Positions 24,896-33,702 of a stretch of 42,865 bases of DNA are shown one piece after another; the first letter of the stretch is position 1, and every line of letters begins with the position of its first letter. Source of the DNA: Corynebacterium sp. (GTDB lineage: Bacteria > Actinomycetota > Actinomycetes > Mycobacteriales > Mycobacteriaceae). The notes beneath the pieces are model-generated. The model saw only the letters and a list, made by a program, of their open reading frames with translations, did no database searches and was not told the origin of the DNA. Made by a program: the position numbers and the translations under genes. Location of the stretch: NCBI RefSeq assembly GCF_030532325.1, contig NZ_JAUNLS010000019.1:1-42865 (forward strand), read 5' to 3'.

Positions 24896-26521
24896 TTAGA
24901 GCCCCAGGTTGTAGGCGCCCGCGCGGTAGCGGGAACCGGGGATGGCATCAATGAGCGTGCGGGTGAACTCCGACTGCGGGCGGGCGAAGACCTCCGCGGT
25001 GCGGCCGGCCTCCACCTGCCGGCCGTGGGAGAGCACCGAGACCGTGTCGGAGATCTGGTGCACCACGGCGAGATCGTGCGAGATGAAGATGTAGGTCAGC
25101 CCCAGCTCCGCTTGTAGATCAGCAAGCAGGTGCAGGATCTGGGCCTGCACGGTGACGTCGAGGGCGGAGACGGCCTCATCGAGCACCACGAGGTCGGGCT
25201 CCACGATCATCGCCCGGGCAATCGCCACGCGCTGGCGCTGCCCGCCGGATAGCTCCCGCGGGAGGCGTTGGTAGTGCTTGGGATCCAGCGCCACCAGGTC
25301 CAGGAACTCCTCGGCGCGCCGCTTCACCTTGACCTTGGAGGCCCCGGCCAGGTTGCGCAGCGGCTCCGCGATGGCCTCCCCGATAGGCTGGCGCGGATCC
25401 AGGGAGGAGAAGGGATTCTGGTAAACCAGCTGCACCCGCTTGCGCGCCGCGCGCTGCTGCTTGCCGCCCAGTCCGGTCAGCTCCTGCCCGCCCAGCTCGA
25501 TGGAGCCGGAGGTGGGCTGGTTGAACAGCGCGATGGACCTGCCCGTGGTGGTCTTGCCCGACCCAGACTCCCCCACCAGCGCGTGGGTGGAGCCCTTGGC
25601 CACCTCGAAGCTCACGCCGTCGAGGGCCACGAAGTCGCCGTAGCGCTGCGTGAGATCCCGCACCCGCAGGATGGTCTCGCCGGTGGGCTCGGGGCGGCGC
25701 AGGCTGGCGGGGGTGGCCAGGGAGGGGGCGTCGGCAAGCAGGCGGCGCGAGTAGGGGTGCTGGGGCTCGGTGAGCACGCGCACGGCCTGGCCGGACTCGC
25801 GGACCTGGCCGCGCTCCATGACCACGATGCGGTCCGCGCGGTCGCCAGCCACCGCGAGGTCGTGGGTGATGAAGAGGATGCCCACGCCGGTCTCGCGCCG
25901 CATTTCATCGAGCAGATCGAGGATGACCTTCTGCACGGTGACGTCGAGGGCGGAGGTGGGCTCGTCGGCGATGATGAGCTCCGGCTCCAGGGAGAGCGCG
26001 GCGGCGATGAGCACGCGCTGCTTCATGCCGCCGGAGAGCTCGTGCGGGTACTGCGCGTAGCGGCGCTCGGGCTGGTCGATGCCCACCCGCTCCAGCAACT
26101 CCAGGGCGCGGGCCTTGCGGGAAGCGGCGTCGCCCGCGCCGTGGATGGCCATGCCCTCCTCCACCGAGGCGCCGATGGTTTTCAGCGGGTTAAGGGAGTT
26201 GTTGGGGTCCTGCGGGATGAGCCCGATAGAGGTCCCGCGCAGCTGGCGCCACTGCTTGTTGCTGAGATCGGTGATGTCGCGGCCCTGGTAGCTGATGGTG
26301 CCGGCGTCGATCTGCGCGTTGGAGGCCAAAAGCCCGATGGCGGCCATGGCAGAGGTGGACTTGCCCGATCCGGATTCGCCCACGATGGCGGTAATGTCCC
26401 CCGGGTAGACCTCCAGGTTCACCCCGCGCACGGCCGGCACCTCGCCGGCGGCAGTGGTGTAGGAGACGTTGAGATCGCGGACCTGAAGCAGCGCCGGTGC
26501 GGCGGAAGAATGTGTGCTCAT
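24896..26521 (-). CDS. Fused double ATPase of a peptide-type ABC importer (DppD-DppF like)
   Basis: This 541-residue cytoplasmic protein carries two complete ABC domains. The first (about 10-255) has GESGSGKST, LSGGMKQR and LIIADEPTSALD; the second (about 285-530) has GESGSGKTT, LSGGQRQR and LVVLDEAVSALD. Such fusions power Dpp/Opp-type importers, supplying both nucleotide-binding sites from one chain. It starts three bases after the second permease gene, so the four genes form one tight operon. No motif is missing. Confidence 0.93.
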   Translation of the reverse strand: MSTHSSAAPALLQVRDLNVSYTTAAGEVPAVRGVNLEVYPGDITAIVGESGSGKSTSAMAAIGLLASNAQIDAGTISYQGRDITDLSNKQWRQLRGTSIGLIPQDPNNSLNPLKTIGASVEEGMAIHGAGDAASRKARALELLERVGIDQPERRYAQYPHELSGGMKQRVLIAAALSLEPELIIADEPTSALDVTVQKVILDLLDEMRRETGVGILFITHDLAVAGDRADRIVVMERGQVRESGQAVRVLTEPQHPYSRRLLADAPSLATPASLRRPEPTGETILRVRDLTQRYGDFVALDGVSFEVAKGSTHALVGESGSGKTTTGRSIALFNQPTSGSIELGGQELTGLGGKQQRAARKRVQLVYQNPFSSLDPRQPIGEAIAEPLRNLAGASKVKVKRRAEEFLDLVALDPKHYQRLPRELSGGQRQRVAIARAMIVEPDLVVLDEAVSALDVTVQAQILHLLADLQAELGLTYIFISHDLAVVHQISDTVSVLSHGRQVEAGRTAEVFARPQSEFTRTLIDAIPGSRYRAGAYNLGL

Positions 26522-26524
26522 GTG

Positions 26525-27412
26525 TTATGCCTCCACTCGGAAGTTCTGGGAGAGCCGGTTGGCGGAGACCACGACGGCCACGATCGCCAAGCCCGGCAAG
26601 ATGATGAGCCACCAGGCGGTGGCCATGAAGTCGCGCCCCTCGGCGATGATGAGTCCCCACTCCGGGGTGGGGGCCGGCGCACCATAGCCCAAGAAGCCCA
26701 GGATGGACAGCTGCAGGATGGCCGATCCGAACTGCAGGGTGGCCAGGGCGATGACCGGGGTCAGCGAGTTGGGCAGGATGTGGCGCAACATCACCTGCGC
26801 CGGGGTGCAGCCCGCGCCATAGGCGGCCTCGACAAACTCCGATTGGGCCACGGAGATCACCTGGGAGCGCGCCAGCCGGGCGAAGGTGGCGATGGAGGTC
26901 GCGCCCACGGCCACCGCGGCCTGCAGGGAGCCAAAGCCCAGCACGATGATGATGGAGAGGCTGAGCAGGATGCCGGGGATGGACAGCAAGACGTCGAGGA
27001 TGCGCGAGATCACCGCGTCCACCGCCCCGCGCAGCGTGCCGGCCACCAGGCCCAGCAGGGTGCCCACCACCAGGCCCACGGCCACGGCGATGAGCGCGCC
27101 GAGCAGCGACTGCCGCGCGCCGTAGACCACGCGGGCGTAGAGATCGCGGCCCACGGCGTCGGTGCCGAACCAGTGCTCAGAGCTCGGCGGCAGCAGGGCG
27201 ACGTCCGTGCCGGCCAGCGGGTCGGCGGTGGTGAAGAGCCCGGGGAAGAGCGCGGCGAGGAAGGCCACCACCAGGATGACCACCGAGGCGATCGAGGCTG
27301 GGGCGGTCCACGGGTTGCGCTGGGCGCGCCCCACGCGCCGGCGGTTGCGGCGCAGGGGTGCGGAGGACTGTGCAGGGAATGACTGAGTTGAGTTAGTCAC
27401 TGCGGTGCTCAT
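26525..27412 (-). CDS. Peptide-type ABC transporter permease (DppC-like)
   Basis: This 295-residue membrane protein has an N-terminal segment after a basic tail, and a BPD_transp_1 domain with about six helices. The EAA-type loop reads EAAYGAGCTPAQVMLRHILPNSL, the site that docks the ATPase. WFGTDAVGRDLYARVVYGAR is typical of the DppC half. Its ATG overlaps the stop of the first permease by four bases (ATGA), implying coupled translation. Confidence 0.93.
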   Translation of the reverse strand: MSTAVTNSTQSFPAQSSAPLRRNRRRVGRAQRNPWTAPASIASVVILVVAFLAALFPGLFTTADPLAGTDVALLPPSSEHWFGTDAVGRDLYARVVYGARQSLLGALIAVAVGLVVGTLLGLVAGTLRGAVDAVISRILDVLLSIPGILLSLSIIIVLGFGSLQAAVAVGATSIATFARLARSQVISVAQSEFVEAAYGAGCTPAQVMLRHILPNSLTPVIALATLQFGSAILQLSILGFLGYGAPAPTPEWGLIIAEGRDFMATAWWLIILPGLAIVAVVVSANRLSQNFRVEA

Positions 27413-28425
27413 GCGTGGGCTCCCTTCTTGGGTACGGCCTGCTCGAGTGAGCTATGGGTATCAGGGCTGTCGGCGGCCGGCTGGCGGGTGTGCGCGGCCC
27501 GGCGCAGCCGCACGTCGAGTACGGGGTAGAGCAGGTCCACCACCAGGTTGATCACCACGTAGGCCGTGGCGGCGATGATTACGACGGCCAGCAGCACCGG
27601 GGTATCGCGGCTGGAGACCGCCTGCGCGGTCATGGTGCCCAGGCCGGTGCGGCCGAAGACCGTCTCCGTGACCACCGCGCCGCCCACCAGCTCGCCGAAG
27701 AGCAGGCCCACCATGGTCAGCGCGGGCAGCAGCGAGTTGCGCAGGATGTTGCGCCAGAAAATCCACGCCTCCGAGGCGCCGCGGGCGCGCACGGCCTGGA
27801 CAAAGGGCATGGCCTGGGTCTCATCGATGGAGCGGATGAGCACCTGGATGAGCGGGGCGGACATGGGCACCGAGAGCGTCAGCGTGGGCAGGATGAGCCC
27901 CTCCACCGTCGAGGGCTCGATCACCCGCACCCAGCCCAGCTGGAAGGAGAAGAATTGGATGAGCAGGATGCCGATCCAAAATCCCGGCAGCGAGACCATA
28001 AACGAGGGCAGGCCGCGGAAGAAGGTGGCAATTCCGCCCAGGCCGGGCAGAGTGGCCAGGAAGGCGACGAGCAAGGCCGCCACCGCGGCGAGCACCATCG
28101 AGCACACGGCGAGCAGGAGGGTGTGCGGGAGGGCGTCGGCAATGAGCGTGGACACCGCCGCACCCGACTGCGTGGAGTTGCCAAAGTGCCCGGTGAGGAA
28201 GCCGCCGAGGCTGGTGACGTACTGCACCAGAAGCGGCTTATCCACCCCCATCTCCTCCCGGATCTCCTCAATCTCTGCCTGGGAGAGCCCCAGGGCGGGG
28301 TCACCAAAGCGGGACATGACGGCGTCAGAAGGCAGGGCGGAGAGCAAGAAGAAGGCCACGGTGTAGGTCACCAGCAGCACGAGGAGGGCCTGCCCGATGC
28401 GGGCGAGTAGTTGCTTTCTTGTCAT
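27409..28425 (-). CDS. Peptide-type ABC transporter permease (DppB-like)
   Basis: This 338-residue membrane protein has an N-terminal helix followed by a long periplasmic-type loop containing GLSQAEIEEIREEMG, and five more helices. The ATPase-docking loop reads RARGASEAWIFWRNILRNSLLPAL. Both features mark the DppB half of a dipeptide-type importer. The ATG directly follows the stop codon of the binding-protein gene. Confidence 0.93.
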   Translation of the reverse strand: MTRKQLLARIGQALLVLLVTYTVAFFLLSALPSDAVMSRFGDPALGLSQAEIEEIREEMGVDKPLLVQYVTSLGGFLTGHFGNSTQSGAAVSTLIADALPHTLLLAVCSMVLAAVAALLVAFLATLPGLGGIATFFRGLPSFMVSLPGFWIGILLIQFFSFQLGWVRVIEPSTVEGLILPTLTLSVPMSAPLIQVLIRSIDETQAMPFVQAVRARGASEAWIFWRNILRNSLLPALTMVGLLFGELVGGAVVTETVFGRTGLGTMTAQAVSSRDTPVLLAVVIIAATAYVVINLVVDLLYPVLDVRLRRAAHTRQPAADSPDTHSSLEQAVPKKGAHA

Positions 28426-30099
28426 TTACTTCGCACCGTCCTCTCGGCTGTTCTTGGATTGCTCCTTATCCAGGCTGACCTCGTAGAACCACGGGCGGGC
28501 CACGGACTCCGGGGCAAAGCCCTCCACGCCCGGGGCCACGGCGTAGACCACCGGCTCCTCAAACAGCGGCAGCACGTAGGCCTGCTCGGTGAGGTAGTCC
28601 TGGACGTCTTGCACGGCCTTCTCGCGATCCTCGGTGCGCGGGCTGGAGGTGACCTTGTCCAGCAGCTGCTCCAGGTGGGCGTCGATGGGCTTGCCCTCCT
28701 CGTCCTGATTGAGCAGGCCGTCGCGGTTGTTGATGGAGTACATGGAGGCGATGACGTCGTAGTCCGCGCGGCCGACCATGATGTGATAAATCTGCACCTT
28801 GTCTATTTGCTTGGCATCCGCGCTCTGCGCAGCTTGGTCGCCGGGATTGATCTCGATGCCGATTCCGACCTCCCGCAGCTGCTCCTGGACCATGGTCATC
28901 ACCTCCTTGGAGCGCGGCTGCGGCAGCGCGGTGTTGGAGCGCAGCACCAGGCGTGTGCCGTCCTTGACGCGGATGCCGTCTGGCCCCGGCACCCAGCCGG
29001 CCTCATCGAGCAGGCGCTTGGACTGCTCGGGGTCGAAGGTGTAGGCCGCCGACTGGTCCTTGTAGCCCAGTCCGGTCTTGGCCACCGAGGAGGTGGCCAG
29101 CGGGTAGGTCGGCGAGAAGAGCACGCGCAGGATCTCCTCACGGTTCACGCCGTGGATGATGGCCTGGCGCACGCGCTTGTCCTGCAGCAGCGGGTGGTTG
29201 AAGCGGAAGCCCAGCTGGTTGTTGATGGAGTTGGTACCGCGGGAGACGATCCGCACGCCCTTGTCCTCCAGGAGGTTTTCCTGCGGCGCGGAGATCTGGC
29301 GGGCGATGTCCGCCTGCCCGGAGAGCACCGCGCCGGTGCGCACGGATTCCTCGGCGGCGAGGATGTAGTGGATGCCGTCGATGTCCGCCCGGCCCTGGTG
29401 GGTGACCGCCGGCGGGGCCCAGTCGTAGTCCTCGCGGGTGCTGAGCACCAAGTCGGTGCCGATCTTCTCCGAGTCCACCACGAAGGGCCCGGAGCCGATG
29501 ACGCGTGCGGCGTTACCGGGGCCAAAGCCCTCATTGTCCAGGTCCAGGCTGGTATCGGCCAGCAGGCCGGCGTTGTAGGAGGAGGTGGCTTGCAGGAATC
29601 CCGGGGAGGGTTCTGAGAAGTAGAACTTCACGGTGTCCTCGTCCACGGCCTCGCCGTGGTCGTAGTGGGAGATCTGCTCCGAGGCGGTTAGCGTGCGGGA
29701 CTTGTCCCCCTTGCCATAGAGGTCGAAGTTGCGCACCACGTTCTCCGCGGTCAGCGGGGAGCCGTCGGAGTAGGTCACGTCGGTGCGGATGGTGAAGGTG
29801 TACTCGGTGGCATCCGCGTTGACCTCGGGCATCTCGGTGGCGATCCACGGGGAGAGCTCGAGGGTTTCCGGATCCTGGTAGAGCAGCCTGTCCGTGAGCT
29901 GGTTGACCACCCCGCCGTTGGGATAAAAGCCCGCCGCCGGCGGGTAGAGCGTGCGGAAGAACTGCGGCTCGAGGTAGGTCAGCACGTTATCGCCGTCGCC
30001 TCCCCCGCCGGGGTCAGCGCCTGTGGCGGGCCCGGAGGCACAGCCGCTGAGCAGGGCGACGGCGCTGAGCAGGGCGGTGAGGGAACGCATGCGTGTCAT
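28426..30099 (-). CDS. ABC transporter substrate-binding lipoprotein (SBP_bac_5, KPN_01854-like)
   Basis: This 557-residue protein starts with a lipoprotein signal peptide (LLSGC-AS lipobox). LTYLEPQFFRTLYPPAAGFY and GGVVNQLTDRLLYQD near the start set it apart from ordinary OppA proteins; I recall them from the KPN_01854 family, whose genes travel with CMD-domain proteins as here. It would bind the solute outside the cell for the two permeases and double ATPase that follow without gaps. Start 30099 is uncertain, with 30090 possible; the upstream binding site is weak (AAGCGAAAG). Ligand unknown, and need not be a peptide. Confidence 0.87.
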   Translation of the reverse strand: MTRMRSLTALLSAVALLSGCASGPATGADPGGGGDGDNVLTYLEPQFFRTLYPPAAGFYPNGGVVNQLTDRLLYQDPETLELSPWIATEMPEVNADATEYTFTIRTDVTYSDGSPLTAENVVRNFDLYGKGDKSRTLTASEQISHYDHGEAVDEDTVKFYFSEPSPGFLQATSSYNAGLLADTSLDLDNEGFGPGNAARVIGSGPFVVDSEKIGTDLVLSTREDYDWAPPAVTHQGRADIDGIHYILAAEESVRTGAVLSGQADIARQISAPQENLLEDKGVRIVSRGTNSINNQLGFRFNHPLLQDKRVRQAIIHGVNREEILRVLFSPTYPLATSSVAKTGLGYKDQSAAYTFDPEQSKRLLDEAGWVPGPDGIRVKDGTRLVLRSNTALPQPRSKEVMTMVQEQLREVGIGIEINPGDQAAQSADAKQIDKVQIYHIMVGRADYDVIASMYSINNRDGLLNQDEEGKPIDAHLEQLLDKVTSSPRTEDREKAVQDVQDYLTEQAYVLPLFEEPVVYAVAPGVEGFAPESVARPWFYEVSLDKEQSKNSREDGAK

Positions 30100-30311
30100 G
30101 GTCTTGTTACTTTCGCTTGGTGGTTGGCGTACACACCGCGTGTGACGCAGACGCCTGGACTGTGACCGGCGCCAAGATCTCACAACGGTCTAGTGAACGT
30201 AACACAAAACAGACATGTTAGTATTCCTTTTACAGACAGCACGGTCTATACAACGGGCCATGAATGCTCTTAAACACGAGCGTGACGCCCGCTTGAGTAA
30301 GGATGAATAAA
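30100..30311. promoter_or_regulatory. Divergent promoter region of the ABC importer and the FAD protein
   Basis: This 212-base region is AT-richer than the flanking genes, particularly at 30190-30260, and should hold both promoters. I cannot assign hexamers with confidence. TAAGGA at about 30299 is the likely binding site for the ATG at 30312. No perfect long palindrome was noticed. Confidence 0.45.
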
Positions 30312-32240
30312 ATGACGCAGCCCGATTCCCCCGCCGCCCTGGCCATCGTCGGCATGGGCCCGCGCGGCATCTCCACCGTCGAGAGGCTCGCGGCCCACCT
30401 GCGCGCCCGCCCGGATTCTCCCCGCGTGATCCTCCACCTCATCGAGGACTCCCAGCCCGGCGCCGGACGCATCTGGGACACCACCCAGACCCGCACCCTG
30501 TGCATGAACACCCTGGCCGGGGCGGTCACCCTCTTCACCGAGCCGGGTTCCACCGTCAGCGCCCCGGTGCTCGAGGGCCCCATCCTCTACGAGTGGATCC
30601 AGCTGCTGCGCGGGCAGCGCGCCGGCATCTCCCCCGCCGTGCAGGCGCTTTACGACGCCCACCCGGCCGCCGCGAACGCATCCTTCCGCGGCGAGCTCGA
30701 CGCCACCCGCCCCGAGTCCAACCCCTCCCGCGCGCTCTACGGCGCCTACCTGCGCTGGGCCTACGAGGTGGCCCTGGCTCAGCTGCCGGAGCACGTCGAG
30801 GTGCGCCACCACCACACCCGCGCGGTGAGCATCACCCCGGAAGGCCACGAGGATCTCATCACGCTGGCCGATGACACCGAGCTGCGCGCCGCGGCCACCG
30901 TGCTGGCCAGCGGCTGGCAGGTCCCCGGCCCCACCGAGGAGGAGCGCGCCCTCGCCCAAGCCACCGCCGAGCACCCGCTGCACTGGGTGCGCCCCGATAA
31001 CCCCGTGGAGCAGCCGCTGAGCCAGATCCCCGCCGGGGAGAAGGTCCTAGTCCGCGGGCTGGGCATGGGCTTCTTCGACGTCATGGCGCTGTGCACCATC
31101 GACCGCGGCGGCGTCTTCCACGCGGATCCCACCACCGCCTCCGGGCTGCGCTACGAGGCCTCCGGCCGCGAGCCGCACTTTGTGGTCAGCTCGGGGCGCG
31201 GCTACCCCTACATCCCCAAGTCCGAATACCACGCCTTGCCGCCCAAGGCCGGCCTCGTGCGCTTCCGTGCCGCGCTGAGCCGGTGGAAGGAGGACAGCCG
31301 CAACTCCAGCACGGAGCTAGACTTCAGCCGCGTGCTCCTGCCGGCCATCGTGCGCGACGCCTACGCGGAGTACTACCAGACCCAGGCCCGCGTGAACCCA
31401 GCCGCCCTGGACTGGACGCTGGAGGAGATCCTGCAGCGCATCGATGGCACCGAGCTCGCCGCCGCCGATGTGGCCGGCCAAGCCGATGAGCTGCGCCAGG
31501 CGCTGGAGGGCGCCTCCGCCGAGCCGCTCGATCTTGCCCATTGGGCCCAGCCCCTGCGCGGCACCGAAAAGCTCAGCCAGGAAGAACTGCAGCGCACCGT
31601 GACCGCGGGCCTGGCGGGCGATATCACCGAGGCCGTGGCCGCGGCCGATTCCCCGCTCAAGTCCGCACTGTGGGTGATCTCCTCAGCACGCAAGCCCTCC
31701 TCCATCGCCGGCTCCTTCGGCCGCATGACCTGGGAGTCGCGCACCGGCGCCTACGCGGAGCTCATGGCCTTTGGCCAGATGGTCGGCTCCGGCCCACCGC
31801 TGTTTCGCACCCGCCAGCTGCTCGCCCTGGCCGAGGCCGGCCTGGTCACCTTCCTCGGCCCGCGCCCCCAGTTGGACTGGGGAGAGGAGGGCTTTAGCCT
31901 GCGCTCCGGCGCCCGCAGCGCGAGCAGCGCCTGGCTTGTCGACGCCTGGATGCACTCCCCCGACGTGCGCCGCCCGGCCGATCCGCTGGCGGTGTCCCTG
32001 CGCGAGCGCGTGCGCCCCTTTGCGGATCACGGCCACCCCACCGGCTCCCCGGAGACCACCTGGCGCCGCCGCGTGGTGCGCCCCGACGGCAGCGAGGATC
32101 CGCGCCTGCACATCATCGGCATCCCCACCTACTCGCAGTGGCCCGATACCACCATCTCCCCGATGCCAGGCACCGATCCGCTCATGCTGCAGGAGACCGA
32201 TCGCACGGCCGCCTCGCTTCTCGACGCCGCCCTGGGCTAG
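30312..32240 (+). CDS. FAD/NAD(P)-binding protein (NAD_binding_9 family)
   Basis: This 642-residue protein begins with a Rossmann motif, AIVGMGPRGISTVERL, and continues with RIWDTTQTRTLCMNTLAGAVT, which marks the NAD_binding_9 (PF13454) group of FAD-dependent proteins. A second nucleotide-binding segment lies near 243-260 (KVLVRGLGMGFFDVMAL). The C-terminal third has no motif I recognise. ATG 30312 is taken over 30303 because TAAGGA stands eight bases before it, too close to the earlier one. Divergence from the ABC importer and absence of other neighbours suggest that it oxidises or reduces the imported compound; this is inference. Confidence 0.8.
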   Translation: MTQPDSPAALAIVGMGPRGISTVERLAAHLRARPDSPRVILHLIEDSQPGAGRIWDTTQTRTLCMNTLAGAVTLFTEPGSTVSAPVLEGPILYEWIQLLRGQRAGISPAVQALYDAHPAAANASFRGELDATRPESNPSRALYGAYLRWAYEVALAQLPEHVEVRHHHTRAVSITPEGHEDLITLADDTELRAAATVLASGWQVPGPTEEERALAQATAEHPLHWVRPDNPVEQPLSQIPAGEKVLVRGLGMGFFDVMALCTIDRGGVFHADPTTASGLRYEASGREPHFVVSSGRGYPYIPKSEYHALPPKAGLVRFRAALSRWKEDSRNSSTELDFSRVLLPAIVRDAYAEYYQTQARVNPAALDWTLEEILQRIDGTELAAADVAGQADELRQALEGASAEPLDLAHWAQPLRGTEKLSQEELQRTVTAGLAGDITEAVAAADSPLKSALWVISSARKPSSIAGSFGRMTWESRTGAYAELMAFGQMVGSGPPLFRTRQLLALAEAGLVTFLGPRPQLDWGEEGFSLRSGARSASSAWLVDAWMHSPDVRRPADPLAVSLRERVRPFADHGHPTGSPETTWRRRVVRPDGSEDPRLHIIGIPTYSQWPDTTISPMPGTDPLMLQETDRTAASLLDAALG

Positions 32241-32315
32241 ACCTGCCGCTTGACCGGCGATGGATAAGCCCGCCTACTATCGGTAGAGCGAACTGACCTC
32301 GACACGAAAGTTGGT

Positions 32316-33296
32316 ATGAACACAGATACGCTTGCAGCCGCCGACTCCGCCGTGGAGACGGTGAGCTCCTTTTGGGATAACGAGATGGTGCAGACCTGGC
32401 TGGTGGAAAGGCCGATTCACATCGCGATCATCCTCATCATCGCGATTGTCGCCCACTGGCTGCTGCGCCGGCTGATCACCCAGCTGGCTAACAACAGCAT
32501 CAAGAGTGGCAGCCTGCGCTCGCAGATCGCGCCCAAGCGCCACCGCCGGCAGCAGGACACCGCGCTGGCCAAGACCCACGAGGCCCGGCGCGTGTCCCGC
32601 ATCCAGACCCTGGCCGGCGTAGGACGCTCGGCCGTGGCCATCTTCATCTGGGTCTGCGCGGGCCTGGCCATCCTGGACAAGGTGGGCATCAACATCGCCC
32701 CGCTGGTGGCCTCCGCCGGTGTTGTTGGCGTCGCCTTGGGCTTCGGCGCCCAGTCCTTGGTCAAGGACTTCCTCTCCGGCATCTTCATGCTCTTGGAGGA
32801 TCAGTACGGGATTGGTGACTGCATCGACCTGGGCAACGGTGTGTTCGGTGACGTCGAGTCCATCTCCCTGCGCATCACCACCGTGCGCGATATCGACGGT
32901 GCCCTGTGGTACGTGCGCAACGGCGAGATCCTGCAGGTGGCCAACCACTCCGACCAATACTCCGTGGCCCGCATCCAGGTGCCCGCGGCCCTGTCCAACG
33001 ATCCAGAAAAGGCCTTCAGCGTCATCGAGCAGGCGGCCATGGAGGCCGCCAAGGAGGAGGGCATCCGCGAGGATCTGCTGAGCGAGCCGGACGTCAACGG
33101 CATCACCAGCCTCGAGGTGGATCACATGTCCTTCCGCATCAGCGTCAAGACCCTGCCGGGCCAGCAGTGGAGCGTGCAGCGCAAGATGCAGGCCAAGATC
33201 CTCAACGCCATGCACCGCAATGGCATCGATACCCCGTACCCCCAGGGCCTGACAGTGGTGGACTTTGATGAGCTGCCGCACAGCAAGGAGAACTAG
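32316..33296 (+). CDS. mscS: Small-conductance mechanosensitive channel, MscS family
   Basis: This 326-residue membrane protein releases solutes on osmotic downshock. It has a first helix near 35-53, a second near 105-124, and the pore helix region 128-165 (SAGVVGVALGFGAQSLVKDFLSG), with the Gly/Ala packing pattern of MscS. The beta domain starts with IGDCIDLGNGVFGDVESISLRIT, and the mixed C-terminal domain follows. A possible promoter is TTGACC (32250) with TACTAT (32275), though the spacing of 19 is long. glbO follows five bases after the stop, so the two are probably co-transcribed. Confidence 0.92.
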   Translation: MNTDTLAAADSAVETVSSFWDNEMVQTWLVERPIHIAIILIIAIVAHWLLRRLITQLANNSIKSGSLRSQIAPKRHRRQQDTALAKTHEARRVSRIQTLAGVGRSAVAIFIWVCAGLAILDKVGINIAPLVASAGVVGVALGFGAQSLVKDFLSGIFMLLEDQYGIGDCIDLGNGVFGDVESISLRITTVRDIDGALWYVRNGEILQVANHSDQYSVARIQVPAALSNDPEKAFSVIEQAAMEAAKEEGIREDLLSEPDVNGITSLEVDHMSFRISVKTLPGQQWSVQRKMQAKILNAMHRNGIDTPYPQGLTVVDFDELPHSKEN

Positions 33297-33301
33297 AAAC
33301 C

Positions 33302-33691
33302 ATGCAACCCACCAGCGTCTTTGAGGCCATCGGCGGCATGCCCACCTTCGAGGCTCTCGTCCACGGCTTCTACGAGCAAGTCCGCGAGGACGACATCCTG
33401 GGCCCCATGTACCCCGCCGATGACTGGGAGGGCGCCGAGGCGCGCCTGACGTGGTTCCTCGCCCAGTACTGGGGCGGGCCGCAGCTCTTTAGCGAGCAGC
33501 GCGGCCACCCGCGCCTGCGCATGCGCCACGCGCACTTTCCCGTGGATTCTGCCGCCCACGACCGCTGGTTGGAGCTCATGGGCAACTCCCTAGCCCAGAT
33601 CGATGAGGAGACCATCCCGTCGGCCTACCGCCACATGATCTGGGATCATATGCAGCGGGTAGCGGCGATGCTCATCAACCGCCCGGGCTAG
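33302..33691 (+). CDS. glbO: Truncated haemoglobin, group II
   Basis: This 129-residue globin binds haem and O2 and is thought to help with O2 or NO handling. Typical group II features are FYEQVREDDILGPMYP, FLAQYWGGPQLFSEQRGHPRLRMRHAHFP with the proximal His, and WLELM with the TrHb G8 Trp. AAGGAG overlaps the end of mscS and precedes this ATG. The stop lies 11 bases from that of the convergent ald gene. Confidence 0.95.
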   Translation: MQPTSVFEAIGGMPTFEALVHGFYEQVREDDILGPMYPADDWEGAEARLTWFLAQYWGGPQLFSEQRGHPRLRMRHAHFPVDSAAHDRWLELMGNSLAQIDEETIPSAYRHMIWDHMQRVAAMLINRPG

Positions 33692-33702
33692 AGCCACCGG
33701 GT

